From Sitta carolinensis (taxonomy: Eukaryota; Chordata; Aves; Passeriformes; Sittidae), in assembly GCA_032173965.1 (NCBI GenBank), contig CM063290.1, positions 62,001 to 126,000 of the forward strand: DNA of 64,000 nucleotides. Reading direction: 5' to 3'. Position numbers and translations under genes: made by a program. Position 1 is the stretch's first letter. Every line of letters begins with the position of its first letter. Below are positions 41,601 through 54,500 of the stretch, piece by piece. Under the pieces are notes generated by a model. The model worked only from the letters and a program-made list of their open reading frames with translations. It was not told where the DNA came from and did no database searches.

Positions 41601-42360
41601 TATTGTGTATAGCTGAGGGGCCAGTGTGATTGTTTTGACAAATTAGGAATAATAAATAAAGCACATATATTGTTAAAAGTATGCCATTGGAATGCCTGAG
41701 AAAAACAACTTTGTGGGGTTGCATTGTGCAGCACAGGTTGCCACGCTCTGTCATAAAGTTCTAGTTTCCGATGCCAGAAATTTTTCTTTGGATTTATTTT
41801 CATACAGTTACTGTGCTGTAATTCCTTAAGAACATAACATTACACAGCTTGGTCTGAGAAGCTTCTTTCAAAGCATCCAATTTTACAGATAGTGTTGAGT
41901 TTAGGGTATCAATAAGATTTCTAGGGCTCGCTTTGCATTTCATACACAAATGTGAAACACTAGATCACACTTCATTAGTGTTAATGCCATGTGTAGACCA
42001 AGTGAGTCAAGATAGAGACATGGTTTTGATCAAAGTCATAATTTCAGTTTACTTTTCGGATTTCCCATAGTCGTGTTTGCGTCCAAATGGCTGTGTCTCA
42101 AATTTCATTCCAGTTGCAATATTTAAATAATTTGATTACTGTAATGAATAATTACATTGTTAATGCTTTGGAGTTTTTTCTTTGTTCTAAACTCAAAATA
42201 CCTAAACAATATTTTTCCCCTGTTCTGAGCAGAAACTTTATCAGTTGTTGCAATGGAACTGGAGCTAAGGGATTTCCTCAGTCTTCTGCCAGAGGATGGA
42301 ACTGCAGCATTTTTTCTGCCACATCTTCTTCACTGCAGTCAGAGGAAGCTGCTGACCTAA
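23241..42360 (+). CDS. HPS3: HPS3, BLOC-2 complex subunit (complete, 17 exons)
   Basis: HPS3 is a subunit of BLOC-2, a cytosolic complex with HPS5 and HPS6 that directs cargo to melanosomes, platelet dense granules and other lysosome-related organelles. Exons: 23241-23463, 24601-25098, 26342-26528, 27488-27573, 29291-29483, 29747-29828, 31603-31757, 33266-33374, 33585-33766, 34126-34303, 35241-35471, 37147-37332, 38476-38664, 39331-39438, 39803-40009, 40987-41077, 42233-42360. All introns are GT-AG and phases join to a 1010-residue frame, close to human (1004). The start [19 protein letters not shown] follows gggaccATGg and matches the human N-terminus. Later landmarks are [60 protein letters not shown] and the C-terminal [13 protein letters not shown]. 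The N-terminal half is predicted to be a beta-propeller and the rest alpha-helical (family knowledge). The site matching the human clathrin-binding box LLDFE reads VLDFE here. No inactivating change is seen. Confidence 0.96.
23668..24003 (+). repeat. Minisatellite in HPS3 intron 1
   Basis: A tandem array of 11-13 bp units of the form CAGACTCCCC(C)T, with variants CTGAGACTCCCC, CAGATTCCCC and TTGACTCCCCT, runs for about 335 bp. It is cytosine- and pyrimidine-biased on the plus strand. It lies a few hundred bases downstream of the HPS3 start and at the edge of the CpG island. The open frames across it are a by-product of the repeat. Confidence 0.95.
26722..27015 (-). mobile_element. CR1 LINE fragment in HPS3 intron 3
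   Basis: A diverged CR1 copy in reverse orientation. It contains CATCTAGTGCAACTGCC, CTCTGGGAAGCCTGTTCAG and a TGCTTCCTCATGTCAAGTCT-type segment, all from the 3' region of CR1. Confidence 0.85.
28108..28690 (-). mobile_element. CR1 LINE 3' fragment in HPS3 intron 4
   Basis: The left edge begins AGAATCATAGAATGTCCTGA, the reverse complement of the CR1 3' end with its ATTCTATGATTCT tail. It continues through typical CR1 3' sequence (TCCAACTCCTGGCACTGTGC, then CTTCCAGTGCCTGACCACCC). Open frames within it are decayed reverse-transcriptase sequence or its complement. Confidence 0.92.
32893..33022 (+). mobile_element. Short CR1 LINE 3' end in HPS3 intron 7
   Basis: A truncated, diverged forward copy. 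It ends in TTTAAGGTCCAAGCCAAGCC then ATTCGATGATTCTATGG, the characteristic CR1 terminus. Confidence 0.8.
34605..34926 (-). mobile_element. Solo-LTR-like element in HPS3 intron 10
   Basis: Read on the minus strand, the element starts TGTTTTGCTACAG. It has a TATAAAAG box (34690-34697) and, about 25 bp further, an AATAAAG poly(A) signal (34669-34675), followed by a U5-like segment ending near GCGACA. This U3-R-U5 order is that of an endogenous retroviral LTR. No gag, pol or env sequence is seen beside it, so it is probably a solo LTR. The 3' boundary is uncertain and could extend to about 34478. No clear target-site duplication was recognised. Confidence 0.65.
38745..38880. repeat. AT-rich low-complexity tract
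   Basis: An almost pure A/T stretch with TATA, TAAT and ATTA motifs in HPS3 intron 13. No other structure is evident. Confidence 0.9.
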
Positions 42361-42420
42361 AACAATGACCTGTGGACCTGCTATCCACTCAACTAGAAAG
42401 AATGTGCTGTAATAAAAAAA
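42361..42420 (+). terminator. HPS3: HPS3 proximal poly(A) signal
   Basis: AATAAA at 42411-42416 lies about 50 nt after the stop codon and would give a very short 3' UTR. Another AATAAA further downstream (about 43912) could serve a longer transcript. The sequence alone cannot say which is used. Confidence 0.5.
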
Positions 42421-45400
42421 TAAATGAAACAAGCAGTAGAACTCTTTATAAGGTACTGTGGACTCCCTTCACATACGTCTTATGTCAACTACTGAAGGAC
42501 AGCTGTTTCCTCAGGCAAAGAATGTGTTTTGAAGCTAATTCTGGTACCAAAGCAGCTAGGAAATACAGACGCTGTAGTACATACAGGGCTCAGTGAAAGT
42601 AAAGTAGAAAGTCAGTCTTAAATCTTTGTTAGCTGGGTCACTGACCTGAGGGGGAATTCAGGCTCAAACATGAGTCTAACTGTGTGAGTAAAAGTGAGTA
42701 CCTTACTCTTCCAAGTGGAATTGGGCCCAACTGACTTGATATTGCAGCACAGACATTTCCTTGAATTCTAGCTGGCAAAATCAGGCTGCTGCTCTGTCAT
42801 CTTAGGTACGTACACAGGCAAGTGTTATACTGAAAATGTTTTAATTTAGCAGTTCACAAAAAAAGGGCATTAGTCAAAGAGAAACAGAAGTGGAAGATAT
42901 GGACTACAGTTGGCTTGCTGGTCTTTGTTTTCTTTCCTCTGTTTTGCTCAGTCAGTAGACAGTATTTGAAGTATCACCAGACCATAAATACAGCCAAAAA
43001 CTCTTTATTTCTTCTAGGGTTTTTGGTAAGCATCTCAGGTGTTTGTGCATGCATGTACTGATGTTTGTCTGTCTTGTAAACAGAAAGCACCTTTCTGCTC
43101 CTTCAGAGCTGGAATTCAGTCATAAGAAGCTGTCACAATGTTTATAACTTTCTCATGAATGTAGTTTGGGGTTTTTGACAATTACAAAAAATACCGTGAC
43201 TCCCATGATCCCATCTAAAGGCCTAATTAGCTGACAGTGACTATAATAATGTTTTCACTGGAGTTGCAATGTTATTTAAACCTTTAGAAGTCAGTCAGAA
43301 GAAATCATCTATATTTCAGCTAAAATATATTAACAAACAAACAAAAAAATAAAAGTAGTTGAACTTATTCACATAGCATTCCTGCTACAGGTAAAATGAA
43401 TGCTCTAATTTACTGGTAGGTATTATACTGGTTTCAGTTTAATCTTTAAAAAAGACCAAAGCAATTTAGGCTTGTTACAGAGAAGCAGTTTCATTCTTAC
43501 AGGTATAAAGCTGAGATATCTTGCTTTCCCCGCCTGTCCCATTCATCTTTCCTTCTCATTTGGCACAGATCTAATGTGAGGAGTTGGGTTATTGAAACAT
43601 AACCACATCACGCTTATTGTTTTGATTTTTGACTAGCATCAGCCATGCTCCAATACTGCTGCTTCTGTCTGTCAGGAAACACTTCCTTTTCCCTTTGCCA
43701 AGGGCTGCAACAGCAAAATGATTCCACTGCAGGAGTTGCTTAAGAGTCATCAGAGCAAAGCTCTTCAGCTTTTGGTGACTGCTGCAGTCACCAAATTTTG
43801 GCCTTCACTGTGTGCCATTCATCAGGCTTATTTCAGCCTAATCTTGCCTTGAAATTATTTTCATAACAGAAAACCAAATCTTTTACATGCACATTCTTGA
43901 AAGGTACTACTGAATAAAATTGTAAAGTAATTCAACAGAAATAATAGAACTATTTTGTTAACTGCTCAATTATACAATACTGTATATCTTTTCTGTGTGA
44001 ACCTATGGATAAAGTGATAACCAAATTCCTGTTTTCCAAGCAGTTACGGCAGACATACTAGTAAAATGTGGCAGTATGATGACCAATACCCCAAATTTTG
44101 CTGTTACTCAGGGTTACTTGCAAACGTAGAAAAAAACCCCCACATTCCATTATCTGTTCCGTGTTCCTCAGCTGCTAAATAACATGCATTAGCCATTACC
44201 TAGAATATGTTTTGATTGCAAGATATTCTTTTCATTTATAGAAACATATTTATAAGCTGTTATGTCTGTTCAGCTGTCTTAGTCTGTGGTTCTTTTCTTA
44301 GCCATGACCACTCTGTGAAATCTTCCAAAATGTGTAGAGATGAGTGGTCCAGAAGAGAGTATTTTCCAGAAAATGGAAGGTAGACCTTGGAGGATCACTG
44401 TGTTAAAATGCTTTCATCATTCTTGTGTGCCTGGTATGCCTTTACACTTGAACTGATTGAATAATCTTGGGAACAGAGACTGTTTGTCTAGAAGGAGAAA
44501 AAAAGGTTTTTGTTACATTTCATCAAAAGAATAGTCTGTGCAAGTGGACAACAGAGGATCCAAGTACCTTCTGGACATTGTGAGTTAGATTTAAAAACAA
44601 CTTTAAGATGCTAGTCTAGATGGCTAATAATAAAAATAATAATAATGAAAAATAATGAAAAAACCCCAACATACTGCTGATCCAAGTTGAAAGTCTGTTC
44701 TTACATGTCTTTCTGTGTACTCTTTAATTAGTCTTGTTATTATCTGGAGGTCTGGCAATAGTGTACTCTGTAAATCAGTTTTAGTGTTTATAAAATAGAA
44801 TTAGGTTGTGTTTCACATTCCAGTGGTTTATCAAATAGAATTAGATTTTCTGTGTAACACTGCATTCTGTATTTCTTAGCATAGCTGTAAATGTAAATTA
44901 TATAGTTGTGTGTGTCACATATTTTGAATTATTTCTACTGTTGTCTTTCTGTCAATATCTGTTACACCCTGTCTTTTGAGTACTGAAAAATGTTGGGTTT
45001 AAAATTGTATTGACTTTTTAGAAACAAGAACTTTCAAAATTCTTCAAAATTCAAGATTTTTCTCCAGTAATATTGCTAGAGCAGGGTAATAGTGTCCATA
45101 AAGCTACAGCATGGCCTTGAGAAAGTAAATGCTATTTTAGTTTTTCAGTACTTCAGCTGTATGGGGATGATGAATTCAGCTGTATTTATCACCTGTGCTT
45201 GTTTTGAACGAAGATTGAGGTGAAGTCTGACACTACTGGCACTTCTTGGGTACAGAAATACTCTGTCTCATGAAGAACTCTTTTTAAATAAAAAATCTGT
45301 CACTTAGATTTAATGGAATGGAAGTAATAGTCAGTTATCATGCAGTCCTTTAACTACTTCATTTTCCTGAGCAACGCTGAGGGAAGTGTGACCTGGTGGC

Positions 45401-45512
45401 CTGCAATGTCTTGGCTTCCAGGCATGGAATACTGCTGCATGCCTGGACTGGTTCTAAGTGTGCTCGTCTGCCTGTGAGCCCCATAGTGCACCTTAAAGCA
45501 TAAGGAACATTA
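42421..45512. other. Region between the convergent 3' ends of HPS3 and CP
   Basis: Three kilobases with no recognised coding exon. They probably hold the HPS3 3' UTR on the plus strand and the CP 3' UTR, perhaps with a tiny last CP exon, on the minus strand. A TAA-rich simple repeat occurs at about 44625-44660. Confidence 0.55.
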
Positions 45513-48500
45513 CTAAGCTAGGTAGCTCTTACCTTGCTTTGGGAGCACAGTGTAGGTCGCTTCCATGCCAGCATGGATGTGGTCAGTAACATGACAGTGT
45601 AACAGCCAGGTTCCAGGGTTCTCTGGGGTCATTTCCACAGTTTGGGATGTCCCAGGGAACAGATCAAAGACATCTGCCCGGTAAACCCCTGTTTGCTTCA
45701 AGACAAAAAGAAGCAACTGTCAGATTGTGTTAAACACACTTTCTGTGTGTCATTTCTACTGAAGCATCACTTTGTACATCCACCTCATGCTCCACAGTTT
45801 AATAAACTAGCAACTAAATGGAAATGAACGAAAACTATAGCTTTTGTCTTACCACAGCCATGAAGAATTCACAGCTATCTTCTTGAAGGCAACTTCTCAG
45901 GTTACCAGTGAGCAAATACTGCCAGCAGACACCCTCTGGCTCTTGTACGTTGATCGACTACAGGTTTGAGGCATAAAAGCCTTGTGGTCAAAGTATAAGC
46001 CTTGCTTAATATTGTAATATGACTTTTCACCACAGAAAACAGTCCTTGGTATTTGACTTACCTCTCATTCTTAACGCAGCAAGAAATAAGTGAAAAAGAC
46101 TGATACCTTGTAGTGAAAGCTGTGGCCATGGAAGTGTACTGTGTGAATGTCTATCTCGTTGCCCATTCCCATCAGATACCAGCTGACATTATCTCCAACA
46201 TGCATAGTCAGGCCATGCAAATTTCCAAACACCTTTCCATTAATGGCTAAAAAGAAGAAAAGTAAGACAGAGAAAACAAATAAGATATTGTGTATTCTTG
46301 ATCTCTAGTATAATACAGATTGAAAGATTTGAAAGCGAATGCTTTCAAAAAAGTAATGGCTTTGGACAGCACATTATGAATGGCTGCATTTATATTCCAC
46401 ATTAAACTAGAAAGACAGACATAATAAAGAAGATTTCTTTGCTAATATTGTGGTTTTTAAAGAACTGTGGGAATTGCAGATCTTTAAAAAGATATCTGTA
46501 ATTCCTGGAGATCTTTGTAAAAGAGTAAGCTTTACGAAGATATGGTTTCAGGATGCACATAGCCTTCCCAACCTATCCAGAGCACTTGTTTATTGACATC
46601 AAATCAGATGTCAGATCAGATTTTTATTCTTTCTTTACTCAAAACTTCAATATGAGAATATTTTGGTTTTTTGGTTCGGTTTTGGGGGTTTTTTTTAACT
46701 TGTGAAAAAACCTCAACTCATTCACTGGCATTAGCAGTGTTTTCAAAGTTTGAGTAAAATTTTTCAGGCCTTCTGTCCTGGAACTGGAAATTCAGGGGGC
46801 TGAGAAAGTTGAATTTATATGCAGTACTTTGAAACATATAATTGTGTAGAATTCACAGATCTATATGAACTAAATTGGGAAACATACCATGCATTTTATT
46901 ACTTTCAAGGAATCCCTCATCCTCTTTGTCAACAAGGTGTGGGTTGGTAGAATACATTTTAATGTTTTCATCCAAGTACCATGACTCATTTTCATCAAAA
47001 ACCATAAAGAGAAGAGCAAATTGAACTTTTTTTTTAGTATGAAATGATGGCAGGTAATGTTTTTGGCACACAACAAGTGTGCCTATTAATCCGCTGTAAG
47101 TGTCCTGAAATGACAAACGAAAACCCACATAATTGCAAGATGTAACTAAACAGAAGTATTTTTAATTACATACACGAATCCTTTTACTATCTTCACAGGT
47201 GTCAGTATCTGGGAATAAGGGCAGCCAAGTATAACAAAGTTATTTCTCCACTCTTATATGCTACCCAGGAATCAAGTTCAATGAAGATTGCCTCATTTTC
47301 ATCTCTTGCTATAAACATCTATTCCATGTTAATTTATTGCTCTTTTTTCAAACTATTGTTATAATTTTGAGCTTGATTTCCATTCAAAATATACTTCTTG
47401 ACTTTATTTATATTTGTTGAGACAAAGGCAAGAATACATTCATTTCCATTAGAAGTACTATGTTAAGCTAATTCATGCTTGGTAAAACATGGCAGAGTTG
47501 TGTTTCACAGTTTCATTTTAAATTTCCCACAAATGGCTGATTAGATATTGATAGATATTGAGCAAGCTATAAATTGGTAGCTTTAAGAAGGGAATGTGAG
47601 ATGATCTATACCAACAGCAGAACAACCAGGAAGCAAAACCATGAATGTCTCTAGCATTGAATTTCTGCCCTGACTTTCTTGCAATTTGCCTTCAAGAAAC
47701 ATTTAAATTCAAAGGTATGGTAATAGGGGAAATAACTTGGCAGAGAAAGCAGAAAAATTTTAAAACTCATCTCCTTTGGCTATATCTGTGTTGGAGACAT
47801 GAACAAAACTGATACCAATAATATACCTTAACAATGTCCACTGTTGAATGGTATGCCCATGCAATACAATGTGAATCTCCTCGCTCGGGACTAGACCTCT
47901 GGGGGATTTTCCACACGTATATTTTTGTTTCACCTGAATAAAATAAGTATCAATTAGTTGTTGATGTTTTCAGTGTGCTGAGCTACGGGAGGTCATCCTG
48001 AAGCAGATGTTGTCTCCATTTACAGCTTGTATTTGTCTTGAAGTTCCCCTTCCCATTTACTGCAGTGGCTAGCTGATGGCTCCTTCTGCAGATCACTGAT
48101 TCTTCTTGACAGTGGTTTTGTGCGTGTGTGTGTGTGTGTGTGCACTGTCCAGTTCACCATACTTAATAAAGATGATTGTATCTTTTGTAAAGATCACAGA
48201 GGAACTTGAGAAGTAATGGCATAAGCTATGCTTTCCCTATGGAGTCAAATCTGTTTGCTTTCATAAAAGATGCAGCCACATTATGTCAAAGAATTACTGA
48301 TAAGGACTATGATATGGAGCAATAATTAGCAGAGATATTTGAACTGTAGAAATATTTGTCATAATCAGCATCAAAAATTTAAGAACTTGAGGAAAGACAA
48401 ACAAAAATGATGTCTATCCTGCTATCTGGATAAACTGCTGTCTGAATTTCTGCTAAATCTTACCAGAATTCTTGATGTTACCTGCTGGAAATTAAAAAGG

Positions 48501-51500
48501 GTGTTTTGATACCTGGGTTAGTTACAGCAACAACAGAACTGTCTGTTTTCACTCCATGGGCGTGGATAGAATAAGGTCTTGATGCTAAGTTCTTAAAAAC
48601 TATTATAATTTTATCTCCAGTATTTGACACAAGCAGTGGCCCTGTTGGATTGAAAAGAAGGATTAACTTGGTTTTACAAAACTTGAGAGCAGACAGAGAG
48701 CCAGCTTGTTGTGTACAAATTCACAACATTGGCTTATAATTCACCTGAAAACTGTATAATGTTCACTATGACATGCCAACTTGAGATGTTAAAGTTAGGC
48801 CTCTATGTCTCAAGTTCTGAGAACCTACCGTGTACCTGAAGTCAGTTTGGAGGTTGCTGCCCAGCTTTATGTTGACAGGAAAAAACTGGCCTCTTACCAG
48901 GCAGAAAACGAAAAGGGTTTTTTCCCTTGTAGAGCAAGCAATGTTATCTTGCAGGGAGAGTGCTACATTAAAAGCAGCAGTTGTAAGTTTGTTTTTCCAT
49001 TTAGATTGAGGCAATTTTTTAGGTAGAACTGTACTCAATATTATTCAAGTACTACCTTTTGATTTGTGTCACTGCATTTTTTGCATTTTCAAAACTGAAC
49101 ATGATGACATTACCTTGAATTTCCAGGTGCTGCTGCTCCTTTGCTCTGGTTTTGAGAGTACTGAATGTCTGATCGGTGTATTCACGATATACTACCTTTT
49201 TGTACTTTGAGCCAATGAATTTGTCATCTTTATTTAAAAATGGATTTCCAGGGCTGCCAAAAAAAGAAAGAAATGCATTCTTTCATGTATTTTAGAGCAT
49301 CTTTTGCAGGTATGTCAATTAACTATCAAGCAAGAATCTGTCTCGGTGAAAGAGTAATCTCATAAACTGCTAGTATCTTCAACATGAAACATTCTTGTTG
49401 AGCTGGGAGATTCCTCTTTAGAAGGTTAAAAAACCCACTGTAAATAGATCAAGTCTATGGTACATGAGAAAATGCTGAGTCCTTGGCCTGGCAAATGCTT
49501 CAGGTTGCACAAAGACACACAGCAACTTGCATACTGAAAAATAGAGCCTTCGGTGACTTGAGTACATCTGAAATGAAACCTCAAACTTGTAAAGCTTAAG
49601 TGCCTTGCTGACATTAAATGGGAGGGATTCTCTGCTGAGATCATGGGGGCTGGACACAATAGGGGAAAGAAGTCTGGTAACAGCATACTCCTGAAATTAC
49701 TATCTCTGACATAATTCTAAGCACATATTACTTGTGCATAGAATTATGTCAGAGTCCACTGGTATACAGGGCAAGGAAATGTACTAGCAAACTGAGGAAG
49801 AAGAGGAAAATACAATTAAGTTAAAATACAGTCATAATCTGCTGCTCGAGTTTTTCAGGTGGAACACAGAAATTCACTCCTGTTTAGGCTTTTCTGCTAA
49901 TTGGCATGAATTATTTGATCCAATTAATTTTCTCTCATTGAGATTCAAATACTGGAAATAAAACACCAAGACAACAAGCTTCAAGGTGTGTGGATTCAAC
50001 CATGGACATATCTGGTGTAAGCTCATGAAATTGAGAGGGGTCAAAAAGAACCTTAGACTACAAATAAACATGAGACAAAGACCTTGTTTGTCAGGACATA
50101 GTCATCACAGATAAGATGACAATGAACATTTTAAGCTTTCCACGTCAAGGGCTAGTAAATAATATCAGTAAATAATAAATGCACATGCACGGCCCAGGAT
50201 CCCTTAAGATGTACACCTATCCCACAGAAGATCTGTGCTGGACTGTTTCTCAAAAATTCCGCTCTCTGGCTCAGTTACATGTCAACACTGCTGGGGAAGG
50301 ACAAATTCAAGTGAGCCCAAAACATACATGTGAAAAGAAAGTGTGTCTAGAAACGTCTGGAAGAGGAAAATGTTCAGAGAAGTGAGTTGCTCCTTTTCTT
50401 TTTTAGCATTTTTTCCCCCTGTGTGTATTCCAAAGTACCTTTCCTCATGGTATTGATGCCGCTCAAATTCCCATGTCCTGTTAGGAGAATAGTCCCATTC
50501 AACTTCCACTGCAGCAATGTAGTAAATTTTTTCATGCAAATACATAGATAAATCTACATTCCACCAATGGCATTTTTTCACTTTGTAGTTCTGTTTCATG
50601 CCCCCAGTGTAGTGGTCTGTTGTCAGGCAGGACACTTCAAAAACTCCTAGGGGTCATATGAGGAACAAAGACTAGGGGAGACTGAGACACAGGTTATTGC
50701 ACATATGAGGTCCAAAATCTTTGTGCAGTATGGCTACAAAATGCAGCATACAGAGGAGCTAGAAAAATCAAGGCTTTAGCATTAAGAACATATGTCCTTG
50801 CAGTTTTCTGCCTTTCACACACACCTGTACACAGTTTTGTCACCGGGATAAATATACCAGCTACTTAAAGCTTGTCCCTAGGCACAAAACATTCATAAGT
50901 AACAGTTTCTGCATTAGTAACAGTATTTTTAAATAAGACGCTTACCTTCAGAATCAGGCTTCATAACAGCTGTAAGAGCTGTATGTGGAAACAGATTTGC
51001 TGTATCCCTTCTTGTTCCTTTTGTTACAAATGTGTTTTCTGAGAAGTATATACCATGGACATCAACTTCTGAACCCAAGCCCATCAAATGCCAGGAAACA
51101 ACACTTCCTTTACACATCTCAAGACCAGGCTGATTTCCATACATATAACCATTAATGGCTGTAGAAGATTTGAGAAAGCAAAGCCCACCTTCATTAATAT
51201 ATTACTTAATTCTGCAATAGAGATTAATTAATAAGCACTTCAGATGTAATGTCATGTCTTAGACTGACAGAAATATCGATGATAAAATATCACATCAACA
51301 AAACTAAAGAATCAATTCAAGCAAAACACCTTTCAAATGCCAGTTTAAAAATAATTTCAAACTGTTTCCCTTTTCAATTCTACAGCACGTATTGCTGCCT
51401 TGGAAATTTCCCTGCTTTCTACTCATCACATACACAGGATGCATAAAGGATCCCATTTTATACCCTGTGACACCCTCCAGCCATACAGTGGAGGCAATCG

Positions 51501-54500
51501 GTTTTTTAGTTTGAGTTAATAACCGTTTTTAGATAGTCCTTTGTTAAACTTTCAAATCCTGGGCTTCTCAGGTACCACTGAATTCTCAGACAATAGTCTG
51601 TAAACAGGAATGGCCCTGAGGCCCTGAGGGGAAAATTTTTCAAAATGCACAAACAAATATGCTTAAAGATTGGGACTTTCTGTGACCGTTAGGACCTGAG
51701 TGTAAAAATGTCTTTTTCATGTGAAACTTGAACATTTCTGCAGTACTAAAATACAATCAGTGTGAAACTCAGTTCTGCCCTATTAAAGAAGCAAAGAGCC
51801 ATTCTGAGGCACAGTCCAGCTGGCAGGTCGAGGGAGGGGATCCCTGCCCTCTGCTCGGCACTGCTGAGGCCACACCTGCGGGGCTGTGCTGAGGTCTGGG
51901 CTCCCCAGTACAGAAGACATGAACATACTAAAGAGAGGGCGACAAAGGGCCACAAGGATGATGAAGGGACATAAAAAGCATCTCTCCTAGGGGGAAAGGC
52001 TGAGAGAGCTGGGACCAGCCTTGGAGAAGAGGCAGTTGGGGGGATCTCATCCACTTGTACTAACACCTGCAGGGAGAGTGCCAAGAGGATGGAGCCAGGC
52101 TCTTCCCGGTGATAGGGACAGGAGCCCGACTGACACTAACAGACACCAGCTGACACACAGGAGGTGCCCTCCAAATATCAGGAAACACTTTGAGGCTGTC
52201 CAAGCACTGGCAGAGGCTGCCCAGAGAGATGGTGGAGTCTCCATCCTTGAAGGTATTCAGAAGTCATCGGGACATTGTCTTGGGCAAGTGGCTCTGGGTG
52301 GCCCTACTTGAGCAGGGAGATGATCTCCAGACGTCCTGTCCAACCTCAACTTCTCTGTAACTGTGAAAAACCTCCTTTCAGCTACATCATCTGCAAAGCA
52401 GAGGTGGTTTGTCTTGCTGCCTGGTTGCACTCATAGTGGTTGCACACAGGCTAAAGACCTAATTCGTTCTTCTATCTGCTTGAAGGGGCACATAACCATG
52501 CTAAATCCTCAACTGCCATGCAAGACATTGAACCGCTGGCATTATACTTTGAACTACCACATTTAGTTGAAATTGAATTGCACTGAAATGTTTTGGGGTT
52601 TTTTTTTCCACTGGAAAGGAATGAAATGTCTCTGTGCTACACAGCTTTCCTGTCTCAAATATGAAACCATAAAAATAGAAACCTCATTGTAGAAATTAAT
52701 ATTTGTCTAACTAATAATTTTCTTACAGTGCATTTTGTTAGACTCTTGGAAGTCTTCATCATCTTTGTCAATTTTATCAGGACTTAGTGTAAACATCAAA
52801 ATATTATCGTCTAAATACCAACTCAGATTCTCATCAAATACAGTGGCAAGTAGAAAAAACTCCATGTTCACATTTTTCTGTTGAGAAGAAATAGTAGAAG
52901 GGAAAATAGAAATGAGTGAACAGAAAATGTCAGGGGAAAAATATCTTATGTTCATAACAATTTATGAGCACAAGTCACAAAACAGAGTAAATGCATACAT
53001 TGATACTTCATTCTGATAGTCTCAAAGCTCTGTAATTGCTGTATCTGGTAACTGTCTACTGCTAATGCTCTTTCTACCACGAGGGACTTCCTCTGCAAGT
53101 TAAGTTTGTATTTGGTCTTTAAAATCCCTACATTTTCCTAGAGATTCTCATCATAGCTAAGACTTGAATGTCAACAGCTGCTCATGACAATGCCGTTTTC
53201 ACATTGCAGTGACTGTCTATCTGGAGCCAGATTGAAAACCAATCCCACTTTCTTCATGTTTTTTATTCCCCTTAGGATATGGGGGAAACTGTGACGTGGA
53301 GAGGAGGTGGTGCATCTGGGAGGAGAAAGCAGATTCAGCTGTGAGGATGCAAATGTTTCCGCTTTTCTTGTTTGACTGACCTGTTTCCCAGAAGAGAGCA
53401 GAGCTCCTTTCCTGCACACTAGGAGGGGACCCACAAGGCCAGAACTGGTGTCTCTGACTGCATCCACAGCTGAGTAATAAAGCCAGGTTAAACAGTCTGG
53501 GTCTTGCTCTGTGGGACCCACATCTTCTGGCACATCCCATTCATACGTAAATGTGGTGCCGGGACTCACGTGAGAGGCTGGAGACTCGGTACCTGTTACG
53601 GAAGTCAGCCTCAAGAGTGATGCCGAGCGCACAGGCTTTCCTTTCTCCGCTCGGCGCCGCGGGCCGTGGGCGGAGCGCGCTCACCTGCGCGGCCGAAGCG
53701 CGCCCCGGTGCGGCTCCGGCGGCAGCGCACGCCGTGCGCCTGGATGCTGAACGCGCGGCTGGCGTTGTTCCGGAACGTCACCCTGAGGCGCTCACCCACT
53801 TCAGCCTTGATCACAGGGCCTGCAGAGGCGTACACGGTCTAACTACAGGATATTTCTATCAAATGGTGCACAGGTCACCACAAACATGGCATTCGGCGTA
53901 CGGCTGCGTTTTCCCTTGCACAAGGAATGCCCCTGGGCCTCTGTGGCCGCAGACCAGGTGCCTGGCACATGGTCTGAATCATACCACAGTCCAGCAGCAC
54001 CCAATCCCAGTTCACGTGGAGGCCCAGTGACTTTCCGGACAGTTCCTCCTCTTGGAAAGCAATTTACAGACATTAGCATCAACCCATGCCAGGAGCAGCA
54101 AAGCTATCAGTAGGGTCTGGCCTGGTAATTAAAAGCCTGCCCTTTGGAGACCTTGGCATGCTCCTATAGGGAAGCTGGGTACCATGACAGTGTTGTGTTC
54201 TTTACACCTTGGGGGAAATCACAGGTGCTACCAACTGCTGGGGGCAGGGAGAGCTAAGGGCTTCTCTTTGGAGGTGGGGGTACTGCTCACTAACCAGTGG
54301 AAGTGACTGTTTACTCTCACAAACCTTTGACATGAAAAAATTTTAGACTCTCTTACCTAGGAGTCCAAGATGTACTTCCTCTGCAAGTCTTTTTTTATGT
54401 TCAGTGAAAGAACCATCTGTGTATTCTTTGTAAATTGCTTTTTTGTAGGAGCCACCAATTCTTGTCTCACTTTGTTCAAAAAATATGTGAGATTCACTGT

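Noticed and set aside
51746..52311. Open frames on both strands around 52 kb
   Set aside because: They fall inside a CR1 copy in CP intron 10.
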